64,000 nt of DNA from Paraconiothyrium sp. Pb-2020 (taxonomy: Eukaryota > Ascomycota > Dothideomycetes > Pleosporales > Didymosphaeriaceae), in assembly GCA_022419385.1 (NCBI GenBank), contig JAJUBI010000004.1, positions 434,001 to 498,000 on the forward strand, written 5' to 3'. The position numbers were made by a program, and so were the translations under genes. Numbering within the stretch: the first letter of the stretch is position 1; each line of letters opens with the position of its first letter. The notes under the pieces were generated by a model. It worked only from the letters and a program-made list of their open reading frames with translations. It made no database searches and was not told the origin of the DNA. Below, piece after piece: positions 53,649-64,000 of this stretch.

Positions 53649-55546
53649 ATGGCATCAGGCGCGGAACACGAAGATGCGCCAGTGGTCGTGGTGGAGGCTT
53701 CGGTAGTGCCTAGCATCGGCAACACTAGGCTCCATCTCATCATCGTTGGGTGAGTGCAGAAAAGTTGCGAGTGTTTGGTGCCATGTCACGCATACAAAGC
53801 TCACCGATGGCTTGTCCAAATGGAAAGGATCAGGTGAAAAGAATGCTGACGAGATCAGGCTATGGCTCTGCTTGTTCGTCTCTGCGATGGACACCACCAT
53901 CATAACCACTGCCCTTTTCCGGATTTCGAGCGAGTTCTACGCGCTAGATCAAGGACCTTGGCTAATTACCGCGTACCTGCTTGCTTATAATTCTTTCCTG
54001 ATGATCACGGCAAAGCTGAGCGACGTGTGGGGCCTGCGAACAATCTTGCTCGCCTTCAACGGCTTTTTCCTCGTCTTCTCGATGGCGTGCAGTGGCGCCC
54101 AAACCATGAACCAACTGTACGAAAGTCTGATCAAGCCCCGAACGGTTACTCACGACTTTCAGAATAGTATTTCGGGCTCTACAAGGCATCGGTGGTTCCG
54201 CACTTTACTCGCTCGTATTCGTAGCCATCATAAAGCTGATTGTGCCGGAAAAGATAGCCTTTTACTCGGGCATCATCAGCTCTGTGTTTGCTCTAGCGAA
54301 CCTGTCTGGACCCCTCATTGGAGGCGCCATTTCTGACCATACAAATTGGAGATGGATATTTTGGCTCAATGGGCCAGTAATTGGTATCGCAATGGCCATA
54401 TTGCTCTTCAGCATGCCCGGTTTAAAAGACGCCAAGTCCACCAAAGAGCGTCTCCGCGGCTTCGACGTGATTGGAGGCATACTCTCTGTTTGCTGGCCTG
54501 TTCCGCTTCTCTTCGCCCTCCAGGAAGCCGGCGTATCCTACAGCTGGAACAGCGGAGTCATCATCGGTACACTTGTGGCAGCGTTTGTGCTGCTCATCTT
54601 ATTCGTATTTTACGAGGCTTGGGCGTCTTATAAAACCAAGCTCGACGTGATTTTTCCAGCACGATTCGTCACGAATCCTGCGCCAGCCTTGTTGCTCTTC
54701 AGTATGTTTCTGCTCGGCATGCCGTTCACGGTCATGTTCATTCAACTACCGCAACGTTACCAAGGGGTAAATTTTGCGAGCGCAGAGCTTGCAGGTACTC
54801 TACTTTTGCCCGTATCGCTTCTTACACCTGTTGGCGCCATGCTCGGTGGTTTACTGAACAAGAGGATCCCGGCAGAGTACATTTTGTTGGTTGGTACCGC
54901 CATCGTCAGCATAGGGACAGGACTGCTCAGTAGCTTGCCTATTGATGCTGCTATCGCAGACTCAACATATGGCTACGAGATCATCACGGGCACAGGACTT
55001 GGCCTCGCCAGCACTCCATATTACATTATGCTGTACACCAGTGTTGAAGAGAAAGATGTACCGATAGGGACTGGTATACTCAATATGCTACGAACGCTGG
55101 GCGGGTAAGTGCTCGGATACGTGCATCATACAAGTTCAGTGCATGTGCTTATTTTCACTAGTGCCGTTGCTGTCGCCATTTGCTCTGCTTTGCACAATTC
55201 AGTGCTGCAAGATGACCTATCAGTATTTCTAAACCCAGGACAGATCGCTGGTGTCAAAGCATCGGGCACCTTCATCGCTCAGCTGCCGGAGGAAAGTCGC
55301 CTAGAGCTCGGTAGAGTCTTTGGAAGGAGCTACAACAAGCAGTTCAAAGTCATACTAGCGTTTACATTGCTGAATTTCTTGACAGCGATCGCACTGGCCA
55401 TCGTCAGGAAGAGGAAAGACATATTCGGGAAGATGCCGGTGAGAACATTGGAAAACGAATTCACGAAGACGAAAGGCGAGCACGAGCTTGGGAAGGGCCA
55501 AATAATGCAAGACACCGGGCCTACTTCAGATCAGCTAAAGTCGTAG
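53649..55546 (+). CDS. MFS transporter, drug:H+ antiporter type
   Basis: This is a plasma-membrane or vacuolar exporter of small molecules. Exons are 53649-53749, 53859-54116, 54163-55104 and 55162-55546 (561 residues; all phases agree). Motifs are AMDTTIITTALFRISSEF in TM1, WLITAYLLAYNSFLMITAKL followed by SDVWG (motif A region), FRALQGIGGSALYSLVF (rebuilt across the second intron) and SGPLIGGAISDHTNWRWIFW (motif C and the WRWIF landmark). About 14 hydrophobic segments follow, which fits the DHA2 group. The C-terminus is cytosolic and charged. The substrate is unknown, and no biosynthetic genes adjoin it, so a toxin-export role is not supported. Confidence 0.9.
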
Positions 55547-56120
55547 ACGGCAGGGATTCGTCCGACTTTTAGAAGCGATGAAACGCGAACTCTACCCTTA
55601 TGTCACTGCACACTCCATGCATCGCATGTAGCGTCTCGGAGCATATCATGCCCCCCCCCCCCTAAATAATCGCTAAACCTGAACTTGTACTCCTCCCTCC
55701 GAGCAACCGATTCTGCAGTTCTTGGCTCACCTGGTCTTCAGACAAGCACCAAGTCGGAATACATACATAGGACAAATAGTATTCCAGCCCTGGCGTATGT
55801 CTTGCACCGAACACTTCAGTCGTAACCTGAAGCCAAATTAGCTCCTCCGCTCTACAGTACTTGCTCGCTCCACTTTTGCTGATGTGCTTTCCAAGCAAGC
55901 TGAGATAGCATGTCCGGTAATGATACACAACGCTGACGAAGTGTATAGTAGATAATTGGCATCTTCCCATTCGGCAGACTCAGGCTCTCTAACCATGACA
56001 ACACAACACGTATTGAGTAATCACATACTCACCTAACAAAGCAAGCTAGGAATTGAAGTACGAAAATCAGTCTATCTAAGCCAATCACTGCCCTCCAGCG
56101 AGCCGACTCTGCAAGACCTC
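55547..56120. other. Convergent intergenic region with poly-C tract
   Basis: It lies between the first MFS gene and the DGAT2 gene. It holds a C12 run. A 102-residue minus-strand frame (55970-55662) has no recognisable features. Confidence 0.5.
55651..55662 (+). repeat. Poly-C tract of 12 bases
   Basis: Twelve consecutive C residues, read directly, just after the MFS gene. Confidence 0.95.
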
Positions 56121-57810
56121 TCACTCGATAATCTTCAGCTCCTCCGTCCTTTCCTTGGCAAACTGATCTTTGTGATCGTTCCACATCCTCAGAAGCTCAG
56201 TGATGTACTCCTCGTGCACCTTTTCCACATACTCTTTATCCGGATGCTGCTGCTGCACGACCTTGATGGGGCGGCCCACTACGATGTTCATAGGTCGTCG
56301 GTACGGCATCATACCGACATCGTAGTTGAAGATGCCGCGAGCATGGAAGAGAGGAACAGTCCAGCCCATGATTTTCTTGATTAGGAGTTGGAACTTGTTG
56401 ATGTACGGATGCGCATGCGGGTCTAACTGTTCGTAAATCTCGTTCTCGCCGAACCCAATGACAGGGACCAGGTCAGCACCCTTGCGAATGCCGAGTTTCA
56501 CAAAGCCCAAACGACGACGGAGGACAAGGCGGAGACTGCCGGGTTTCGACTCGAGTGATTCGCGAGCACCTCCGATGACAATGGTGATGGCGCGTCCCAT
56601 ACCCTCGTTGTTCGGTCCGCCTTTTGAAAGTATGTTCTCGCACGATTCGCGTGACACGGAGGCCAGGCCCATGCGGAGCGCGTATTCACGGTAAAGGGGC
56701 AGCTTGAAGTTGCCGTCAAGCGTCAAAAGGGTGTTTGTGATGCCAGGGAACAGCTGGGAGAACCCCAGGGCTTCGGTCGCAAAGGCGGCGAAGGCACCAT
56801 GCGAGATAATGCCGTGGGGATGGTATCCAAAGATGTATTTGCGAGTGGATTCCAGCTCTTGGGAGCGGTGAAGGCGAGCGGGGAAGTACGACGCGAAGAG
56901 TGACCATATCTTATTCCTACGCCAGCGATCGCTGCGGAATGAAAGCTCGCCAGATTCGCCAGCCTTTGAGAAGAGAACGTAGATAAGATATGGCAACAGG
57001 ATGGGCCACAGGATGGGAATTGCGCACAGGAAGAAGAAGATGGATACAAGGCCGGCGATACTGAGAGTATGAAGTAAGACGGCCAAGGTCTGTAGGCGGC
57101 GTTGTAAGGGAACGTTGAGCGGGGCAAACCGGATCCTGTAGATGTTAGCTTTGACCAAGCATGTACGCAAGCTGCAGACTATGCCATCGGTTCCAGTTCT
57201 GGCGTCGAGCGCGACAGCGCCACCCTCCGAGTGCCCACCTGGGCACTTCAGTAGGCACGTGATGTTTGACATACTTGCTCTTATGCCATCCCTCGCCCGC
57301 TTGTCGCCCAGACCTGAGCTCTGAGTTTCTGCGCATGGGCTTCTTGTCTGTCCGCGTCTCCAATTCGAAATCGGCGGTAGGCTTGACGCTGGTCAAGGCA
57401 TCCCCATTTCCGTTCTTGTATTTCTCAAAAGCCTCGTACTGCAACTGCTCGCCGTGCTTGCGGCCGATGGAACCGTTCGACTTTAGCGATGACTTGCGGC
57501 GATGAGAGTGTCTCGAAGGGCTCTTTGGGCTGCTGTCCTGGCCCTCGCCCTCATACTCCTCAGCCGGCACAATGCGGATGACCTTTATGCCATTGGTCTG
57601 ATTGTCATTGGGATGATCTTGAGTCTTCTTGTCCAATGCTTCTTTTGCGTGGTCGAGTGCGCCATCCGTCTGGCTTTCGTGTGGTCGTGCCTCAAGCTCG
57701 GGCTCGGGCTCGTTCTGTAGAGCCTCCTCGGCGGCGGCCGCGTACGACTTGGGCTCGAGGTTGTGCTCAGCACGCTCCTCGGGCTGCGACGGCTCAGCGT
57801 TCAGCGACAT
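56121..57810 (-). CDS. DGA1: Diacylglycerol O-acyltransferase 2 (DGAT2/Dga1)
   Basis: This ER and lipid-droplet enzyme makes triacylglycerol from diacylglycerol and acyl-CoA. Exons are 57810-57275 and 57135-56121 (516 residues; phase agrees, join GWHKSK/IRFAPLNVPL). The DGAT2 core includes two adjacent hydrophobic segments (SIAGLVSIFFFLCAIPILWP), the catalytic YHPHG near residue 285 (YIFGYHPHGIISHG), FKLPLYREYALRMGLASVSR, GGARESLESKPGSLRLVLRR and GADLVPVIGFGENEIYEQ. The first 178 residues are a disordered acidic and Ser-rich extension that yeast Dga1 largely lacks. It includes basic Ser clusters (SRHSHRRKSSLKSNGSIGRK) that look like phosphorylation sites. Confidence 0.95.
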
Positions 57811-58444
57811 GGCGAGCGATTGACTGCGGCGGTAAGTAGAGGGACGGGGTTGAGGGAGAAGGGCTACGGGAAGTCCGTCATCTGGCGCGTTTTGTTGGAA
57901 TTTGGGTCAGGGTCGAGCTTGCCAGAGCTTCCGCCCACGGTGACACGCCATGACGTCTGCGCGCGCCGCGTACCCGTTTGCTCTGATGCGGACGACTGCA
58001 ACTGAGCGTGTTATTAATTGAGCAGGCGTTCGAAGAGAGATCAACTTTCGCCCTTGGATCTGCCCTACATAACTATCTGCAGACATAGAGCGATCGACTT
58101 CGCCCTACCGTGCCCTTGCATAGTGGCAGGTACCCTCTACAAACGTCGTTGTGGCGCTGTGGCAAGTGGGGCCTCTACCTACAAGAGCCGCATCGCTCTT
58201 GCCCTCGGACGCCAAAACTGTTTCTCATCGCTTCTTTGATTTGTCACATTCAGAGCACAACCGTCCAGTCATGAAATGAGTGCCTCAAAGTCGACCTCTT
58301 TCTCTTTGCATTTCATGCTGATACTGCCACCCGACTGAGTCACGCTGCTGCCTCCGTACCACGCATCGCCTCTCCCTACGCTGCTGCGACACCTAAAACC
58401 GGCTGCCTCAGTCGTCCAAGAAGAGGTAGCCGAGCTTTCAGGAC
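57811..58444. other. Divergent promoter of the DGAT2 and STK19-like genes
   Basis: No gene is supported in this 634-base gap. Short frames lack features. Confidence 0.5.
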
Positions 58445-59662
58445 ATGCAGACGACGCCAGCGCGCTCTTCGCGTATCACAAAGCCACGCAAACCTAGCGC
58501 GGCTGCAGCATTGGGTCTTCGCCGTTCTGTGTCATCGCCCTCCTCAGCCAGTCCTCGGAGGAAACCGTCCCAATCGGCGAACGCAGATTTGTCCAACGAT
58601 GACGAGAAGCTTGACGACACAGGTGTGATTGCCTCGCTCGTCACAGACCTCAACTTTCGCGACGTGCCTCAGTACATGGAATACATCCGTAACAGGATGT
58701 TCAATGACATTCCCCGAACAAATGCTGGGATGAACTCGACGCGGATTGCTGAAACTTTGAACTATCGAAAAGCGCTGCCGCCAATCGTGACACTTGCACA
58801 TCTCGACGCTTTGTGCGCATCCTCAACGAACACTGAACGAGAAATTGCTGAGCTTGCTCAGGCCGGCATTCTTCGGAGGGTGACTATCCCTAATCGCGGC
58901 TTGGGTCTTGCTTCCGTAGGAGATGGTATCGCGTCGGTGAAAGAATGGGAACGCTTGATCAGATCGCACACTGCACTTACGCCCGATGTACAAGGTAAAT
59001 ATGTCGTGAGCACGTCGATTCCGATTGCTGACATTCAACCAGAAAAGTACTTGACTGCTATGAGAGCCAACCCAACGTCAACAACCATAGCGAGCACTGG
59101 TTTCGCACCAAGCGAGATTTCCAGCCTGTCAGCCGCTGGTTTCTTAACCACTGCTACCGCACTAGACAGTAGATCCTCGATCCTCACAATGCCAGGCAGC
59201 GGAAGTCTCTCATCCTTGTCAACAGCTGGGTCCCGCCACGCATCGGGGTCCCTGGGCGCGGTTGGTGGAGCTTCAGCAACGCAGCACATGCATGGAGGGA
59301 CCGGCCAACCCATCTCGTCGATAGCACACTACAACTTTTCGCTTCCGAACACCGGCTTACATACAAAACTAATCATTGACGCTCGGTCACATTTCCTCAG
59401 CCTTCTGAAAAGATCTAAGTACAAAGAAGCACCGTTGGAAGTGTTGAGGGAGCGCTGGGATGGCGGCATTGCGGGTAAAGAAGACATCGCCGATAAGAAG
59501 AAGGCGCGAGGAGAGTTCGCCGGCGTTCTACCTGGGCGGACGAAGAAGTGGAAGCAATTCCATGGCTTGCGATTCGAGTGGATCTTATCAGAGTGCATTG
59601 GTGCTGGTCTAGTCGAGCTCTTCGAGACCGGCAGTGTAGGTAGAGCAGCAAGGATGCTTTAA
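58445..59662 (+). CDS. STK19-family protein
   Basis: This is a single-exon frame of 405 residues. Human STK19, despite its name, is a winged-helix nuclear protein acting in transcription-coupled DNA repair. The role in fungi is untested as far as I know. After a basic Ser-rich N-terminus (RSSRITKPRKPSAAAALGLR) come the family blocks DVPQYMEYIRNRMFNDIPRT, LPPIVTLAHLDALCAS, EIAELAQAGILRRVTIPNRG and SVKEWERLIRSH. A Ser/Gly-rich insertion (residues about 265-300) separates these from the C-terminal winged-helix part, with LPNTGLHTKLIIDARSHFLS, LLKRSKYKEAPLEVLRERWD and WILSECIGAGLVELFETGSV. The ATG is near the frame start and no intron is needed. Confidence 0.85.
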   Translation: MQTTPARSSRITKPRKPSAAAALGLRRSVSSPSSASPRRKPSQSANADLSNDDEKLDDTGVIASLVTDLNFRDVPQYMEYIRNRMFNDIPRTNAGMNSTRIAETLNYRKALPPIVTLAHLDALCASSTNTEREIAELAQAGILRRVTIPNRGLGLASVGDGIASVKEWERLIRSHTALTPDVQGKYVVSTSIPIADIQPEKYLTAMRANPTSTTIASTGFAPSEISSLSAAGFLTTATALDSRSSILTMPGSGSLSSLSTAGSRHASGSLGAVGGASATQHMHGGTGQPISSIAHYNFSLPNTGLHTKLIIDARSHFLSLLKRSKYKEAPLEVLRERWDGGIAGKEDIADKKKARGEFAGVLPGRTKKWKQFHGLRFEWILSECIGAGLVELFETGSVGRAARML

Positions 59663-60072
59663 TGAAGTCTCAAGCATTGTGTGAGTCTTCTAACAGCTCG
59701 CGATACTCTACCTCAGCTTGTTCAGTCAAATCTATTCCCGTGCGAATTCTGAGGCGAAAGGGCGTTATAGCGACACTCGTGGCAGATCACCAGAAATCAA
59801 CACCAAAGTGCGCTCGGCCTTCCTTATTCGAGCAAGCATGTTCGCAACAGTCATGAATCAGCGGCCATCTCCGACAATGATAGGTGCGCTAGCGGTGAAT
59901 GCGGGGATCTCAGCCCTTCGCTCACCCCAATTGACGAATCGCGTTTCCTCCTCGCTTGGCGCAAAACTAGTCAAAGACGTCAAATTGATTCCCCACGTAC
60001 ATAACTGTTGTCGTTGCTCGTGCAACATTGTGGTAAAAACATCTTCGACGTATATGATCCGTGCACGAAGCG
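59663..60072. other. Promoter region of the second MFS gene
   Basis: It lies between two plus-strand genes. A 150-residue frame (59718-60170) overlaps the MFS start in another frame and has random composition. Confidence 0.45.
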
Positions 60073-62032
60073 ATGCAACACGACACCGAATTAGATGTTA
60101 TCGAGCCTTCAAGCCAGGCAACCCTGGCTCCGCGGTACCAAGAACCCGACGCGGTATCAATTGGATCTAAACTGGAGAGGAACATTACTGCCTTGTCAAA
60201 TGATGACAGGAAGAGAGGGAAGTGGCAGGTGACTGCTATTTTGATCGCACTTTTTGTAGGTTACCAAGTTTCACAAGAACAGATGTTGTACAACCTCATC
60301 AACCCCCAGATCAATCTGCTTAGAACACTCGCCTACACATGAAGCTTCGATCATCAGGCTAATTAGCGGCCTCAGCTCTCCCTTTTCGTCGCAGCCCTAG
60401 ATGCTACTATCGTCGCAACAGCCGCTCCTACCATCTCTGCTGACCTCAACTCATCCGCTGGCTACACCTGGATTGGCGCCGCCTTTCTTCTTGCCAATGC
60501 ATCCTCAGGTCCAATCTGGGCCAAGCTCTCTGATATATGGGGGCGAAAACCGATTGTTCTCGCAGCGTTAGCGATCTTCTTCGCAGCTTCAGTGGTCTGT
60601 GCGACGGCGAAGACTATGATGGCGTTGATCGTTGGGAGAGCATTTCAGGGTATGGCTGGTGGTGGTCTCATCTTATTGGTGCATGTCTACATCAGTAACC
60701 TATTTAGTCTGAGGTATGTTCTTCTAGTTCCAAGCTACTACGGATTTCAGGTTCCCTTCCAATTGAGCAGCATCGACTGACATCGCCAGGGTTCGCGGAC
60801 TTATCATGGGATTCACTGAGGGCATTTGGGCAATCGCTGGTGGTGTTGGGCCAATCTTGGGTGGTGTCTTTGCCTCTCTTGTTTCCTGGCGATGGTGTTG
60901 TCAGTTATACTACGGTTTTGCATATTAGTCCTATTCGCTAACCACCGCAGTTTACATCAATCTTCCCATTTGCGGTATCGCTGCCATACTTATCATCGTT
61001 TTCCTCGACATCCGCCACGAACATACGTCTTTCGTTGATGGCGTGAAGGCGATCGACTGGACCGGAATCGTCACCTTCCTGGCCTTTACTCTTATGGTCC
61101 TTCTGGGCCTCAATTTCGGCGGTGCCATATTCCCATGGGACTCCGCCAAAGTCATTGCGCTTCTCGTCGTCGGCAGCCTCATGATCCTCGCCTTCGTATA
61201 CAGTGAAGCTAAGATCGCAAAGTACCCTTTGATCCCGATGGACCTCTTCAAGAACCGGTCCTGCGTCGCCGCCCTCGCAGTCGTCACCTTCCACGGCTTT
61301 GTTTTCATTTCCGGCGAGTATTACATGCCTTTGTACCTACAAAGTGTCCTCGGACTAAACCCTCTGAAATCTGGACTACTCCTGCTACCTTTCATCGTAC
61401 CGGGCGCCATAGCGGGAGTTATCTGTGGCGTCATAATCCACCGCACCGGCCACTTCCGCCCCATTATCTGGGTTGGGAGCGTCCTGCTCTGTCTCGGCTT
61501 CGGTCTCCTCATCTCCCTTGACGCTAACGCGTCTATCGGACCCTTGGTAGGCTTCCTCATTGTCGCGGGCCTCGGCTCAGGCGTCCTTTTCGAAGCCCCC
61601 CTCATCGCAGTACAATCGCAAGTCGAGCAGAAAGACGTCGCAACCGCTACTTCGACCCTCTCCTTCATTCGAAACATGTCGCTCACCGTCTCTGTTGTCA
61701 TCGGCGGGACAATTTTCCAGAACTCTATGGATGCTCGCGCAGGGCTCTTGAAGACTGCTGGTCTGCCGCAGGATGCGTTAGAGAAGTTAGCGGGCGAGAG
61801 CGCAATGGCGAATGTGCATCTTCCGAGTACCCTGAATAACAAGGCCTGGGAAATTGCTGCCAAGGAAGCGTTCGCGTATGCGACGAGGAATATGTGGATT
61901 ACATATGCGGCTTTTGCGGGCCTTGGAGTCGTGGCAAGTGTCTTTGTGGGGAAGGCGCATCTCAGCACTGAGCATATTGAAACTGTCACTGGACTGAAAA
62001 AGGAAAAGGAGGCTGAAAACGCACATGTGTAG
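60073..62032 (+). CDS. MFS multidrug efflux transporter (DHA2, 14-TM)
   Basis: This is a membrane exporter of the DHA2 group. Exons are 60073-60255, 60376-60713, 60790-60899 and 60951-62032 (570 residues; all phases agree). The first join gives ILIALF/LSLFVAALDATIVATAAP with the DHA2 TM1 motif LDATIV. Then come YTWIGAAFLLANASSGPIWA, KLSDIWGRKP (motif A), GRAFQGMAGGGLI, GGVGPILGGVFASLVSWRW/C/FYINLPICG (motif C and the WRWCFYINLP landmark), and GLNPLKSGLLLLPFIVPGAI in the second half. Compared with the first MFS pump 5 kb away it shares fold and strand but not close sequence, so it is not a recent duplicate. The substrate is unknown. Confidence 0.93.
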
Positions 62033-62185
62033 GCCGTCGACCAAAGTCAGTTCCTCTCTTCCTGCATGTACTCTTCAAGCCGAGATGGAATCGCATTCAA
62101 CATCATCCAGTATTATCTACATTACTCCCTTGACCAGTGCGCTTCTTTGCTCATTCCATCATCAGTCATACCTTGCCAATCACTC

Positions 62186-63143
62186 TCATGTTGTTGCGGG
62201 TGTCGGCGTCTCCTGCCCGGGCACCGGACTCGCCAAATTCTTCGCCCGCAATTCATATTCCTCCTTGCCCTTGAGCCCCATCGTCTTGCCTCGCCGCAAC
62301 ATCAGCAACGCTACCGCGCCTATGAGTGCAAAGCCCCCGATGATCGAACCGACTGCTATACCAGCTTTGGCGCCTGTCGAAAGACCTCCGGCGCCGCCTC
62401 CACCTGATTGAGAGTCGGATGAGGAGGTTTTAGAAGTGGATGAGGGTGAGGCGGAGGATATAGGAGAGGAAATGCTTGAGGAAGAGGGGGACTCGAAGTC
62501 CGACGATGTGACGTTGAAGCAGGGGGCTGTGATGTTAAAATCTGACGCAGCTACAAAGGTCTGTTATCGTCAGTCCACTTTCAAACACCTCATTGATGGG
62601 AATCATTTACGATATCCGCGCAAGCGAAGAACGACTGATTGTTTCCATTGTTCTCGCCTTCAAATTCTGCCCAGTATTCCATTTGAATAGTTGCGTTCGT
62701 GCCCGCCGTGATTCCATCGATGCCCTGGAGCTTGTAGCATTGATGACCGGGATCGACTTCTGAGACGTTGGAGACGACTTGGTCGTCTACAAAATCAGAC
62801 TGCGTTCGTGGATCTGATCCAGATCAATTCCATGTCTTATGTGGTAGCAGATATTCTGAGGTCACAGCTTACCGTTCCCAGTCGCTAGTCGGATTGCCAC
62901 ATTCCATGCCTCGTCCGCAATCGTCAACGCTACCGCACCCTGGGTGAGCGGGAACTCAGTGCGGTTCGAAGGGCCATCTGCACTTCCGCACGGTGCGATA
63001 TTATCTGATTGGGCTGTCCAGTTACGGTCCGATGGCCAAAGGAAGGCAACAGGACCCATCTCTGTACCTTCTACCCCTAGTCCATGCTGACCTTCCACAC
63101 ACGCAAAAGAGGCCACGAAGGCTGGCAAGAGAAGGGAGAACAT
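62186..63143 (-). CDS. BIM1-like copper protein (X325 family) with membrane anchor
   Basis: Exons are 63143-62873, 62786-62611 and 62560-62186 (273 residues; phases agree). A signal peptide (MFSLLLPAFVASFACVEGQ) ends just before His20, so the mature protein would start HGLGVEGTEMGPVAFLWPSD. An N-terminal His is the hallmark of the LPMO-like X325/BIM1 group, which binds copper by a histidine brace without polysaccharide oxidation. Family text continues with NWTAQSDNIAPCGSADGPSN, RTEFPLTQGAVALTIADEAW, DPGHQCYKLQ and YWAEFEGENNGNNQSFFACAD, followed by ITAPCFNV. Then a Ser-rich stalk, a transmembrane helix (AGIAVGSIIGGFALIGAVAL) and a basic tail RRGKTMGLKGKEEYELRAKN. Many family members are GPI-anchored, so this type I membrane form is notable. 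A role in copper uptake, as for Cryptococcus Bim1, is inferred. Confidence 0.88.
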
Positions 63144-64000
63144 TATGCCACTGAAATGTGGGCAGTTATTGTGGCGGTGTTTAGACGTCCAAGGTGGGGT
63201 TCTTCTAGCATCAGGTACTGCTCACATGCAACTGATATGGGCTCGCAGTACCGAGCGCAGACTTGCATATGCTAGCATCTTCTCAACGGCACGGGTGTTA
63301 CCATTGCAAAAGCTATCCTGCTTCTCGGTACGCCCACGCCATAGCCAAGCTCTCAATATTGGTCCTCTAGCGCATCGTACAGAAACTTCGTGCCGTCTGC
63401 GAACCGATTGGACTCGACTACCAATATCGGCATGTCCGGCTGGCGGTATACATCCAATGGGAAGGTGTGGTACGACTGGGACACGGGCCTGGACATTACG
63501 GCGGTATTTTGAGTTATCTGATGGCGCTAGTGCATGTAGCCAAGGCATGCGAAGAGCTTGGAGGGCCAATGGCCGTGCAGAGTAGGTGCCACCTGACCCA
63601 CACATTCATTCAGAGGATGCATCTAATCAATCCATCTGATAAAAGTTTGCCATCTCCGATTTTCGGCCGGTTGGACTGTGGCCGCTATCAGTCCACTTGT
63701 TGTAACAAGGCAGGGAAGCTTCCAGGTTGGGGATGTACATGCGGTTGTACACTTGCTGCAGGATCGAAACTAGCGGCACGACGCCTGATGTTGGATGATG
63801 CTTCGTACTTGCAGCTTGTGTTAGGTTCCCAGCCATATAAGATGCGGAGACCAGCGCTCTCGATTGGTTTCGTGTACCTGCATTTTCACGAGTCCAATAT
63901 CTACCATAGGTAACTTGACCTGCTGAAGTTTTTAGGCACAATCATTTTGCTACTCATACACTCGTTCGGTCGCAATTAATCACCATGTTTACCTCCCGCA
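63144..64000. other. No supported gene; promoter of the copper protein
   Basis: The first part should hold the promoter of the minus-strand BIM1-like gene. Frames of 100-150 residues (63467-63913, 63941-63627) overlap on both strands and lack family features. A gene may begin beyond the window. Confidence 0.45.

Noticed and set aside
53040..53743. Frames of about 190 residues on both strands between the axis-like gene and the first MFS gene
   Set aside because: Random composition, mutual overlap and no family motif. The real MFS start exon lies in a different frame.
3952..59662. The grouping of Pol delta subunit, Rad5/HLTF, Rad53-like kinase, axis-like protein and STK19-like protein as a functional DNA-repair cluster
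   Set aside because: They are spread over 55 kb, on both strands, among unrelated genes. Chance is enough without evidence of conserved synteny.
53649..62032. Two MFS pumps within 8 kb as a sign of a secondary-metabolite or toxin cluster
   Set aside because: The genes between them are DGAT2 and an STK19-family protein. No synthase, P450 or tailoring enzyme is present nearby.
1..64000. CRISPR arrays, bacterial operons, rRNA, tRNA genes or insertion elements
   Set aside because: I found no regularly spaced repeats, transposase-like frames, terminal inverted repeats or convincing tRNA box B sequences. A covariance-model scan would be needed to exclude a tRNA fully.

Overview
The window is nuclear DNA from a filamentous ascomycete (Pezizomycotina). 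A Dothideomycete, possibly Pleosporales, fits best. The evidence is gene density (about 25 protein genes in 64 kb), genes split by short introns (mostly 44-60 bp, GTRNGT donors, CTAAC/CTGAC branch sites, YAG acceptors), and clear fungal families: CYP51, Zn2Cys6 regulator, fungal RhoGAP, Atg10, BIM1-like copper protein and DHA-type MFS pumps. I saw no bacterial, mitochondrial or transposon genes. Organism placement is inference from gene content. Most exon joins below were rebuilt by hand from splice signals, reading phase and known family sequence.

Layout. 0.6-2.5 kb: Ser/Thr-rich secreted protein (-). 4.0-5.6 kb: DNA polymerase delta small subunit (+). 5.8-12.4 kb: three minus-strand genes in a row, in transcription order a GH3 beta-glucosidase, a Zn2Cys6 regulator and a zinc alcohol dehydrogenase. 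13.1-14.6 kb: FAR-17a/AIG1-like membrane protein (+). 15.4-16.9 kb: C2H2 protein (-). 17.7-18.8 kb: Rab geranylgeranyltransferase beta (-). 20.3-22.6 kb: RhoGAP (+). 23.4-28.2 kb: glycogen debranching enzyme (+). 28.5-31.7 kb: Rad5/HLTF-type helicase-ubiquitin ligase (+). 32.6-33.7 kb: NEDD8/SUMO-type protease (-). 34.7-36.5 kb: LYAR-type nucleolar protein (-). 37.6-38.3 kb: Erv2-like sulfhydryl oxidase (-). 38.8-40.3 kb: branched-chain aminotransferase (+) with an apparent one-base frameshift. 40.7-42.3 kb: CYP51 (-). 43.6-44.4 kb: small secreted cysteine protein (+). 45.3-47.5 kb: Rad53/Chk2 kinase (-). 48.3-49.0 kb: Atg10 (+). 49.5-52.7 kb: large protein with the layout of meiotic axis cores Red1/SYCP2 (-). 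53.6-55.5 kb: MFS pump (+). 56.1-57.8 kb: DGAT2 (-). 58.4-59.7 kb: STK19-family protein (+). 60.1-62.0 kb: second MFS pump (+). 62.2-63.1 kb: BIM1-like copper protein with a transmembrane anchor (-).

How the genes relate. This is mostly an ordinary housekeeping region and not a secondary-metabolite cluster. Several genes serve DNA replication and damage response (Pol delta subunit, Rad5/HLTF, Rad53, STK19, the possible axis protein). Two of them, the Pol delta subunit and Rad5/HLTF, carry repeated CGCGTT-type elements just upstream that resemble MBF/DSC1 sites. The CYP51 promoter has an SRE-like decamer and a CCAAT box, matching the SrbA/CCAAT-complex control known for cyp51A in Aspergillus. 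The glucosidase, regulator and dehydrogenase share a strand and may be a small local unit. The points most worth a second look are the possible axis protein, the membrane-anchored copper protein, the aminotransferase frameshift and a strong hairpin in the leader of the Rab prenyltransferase gene.
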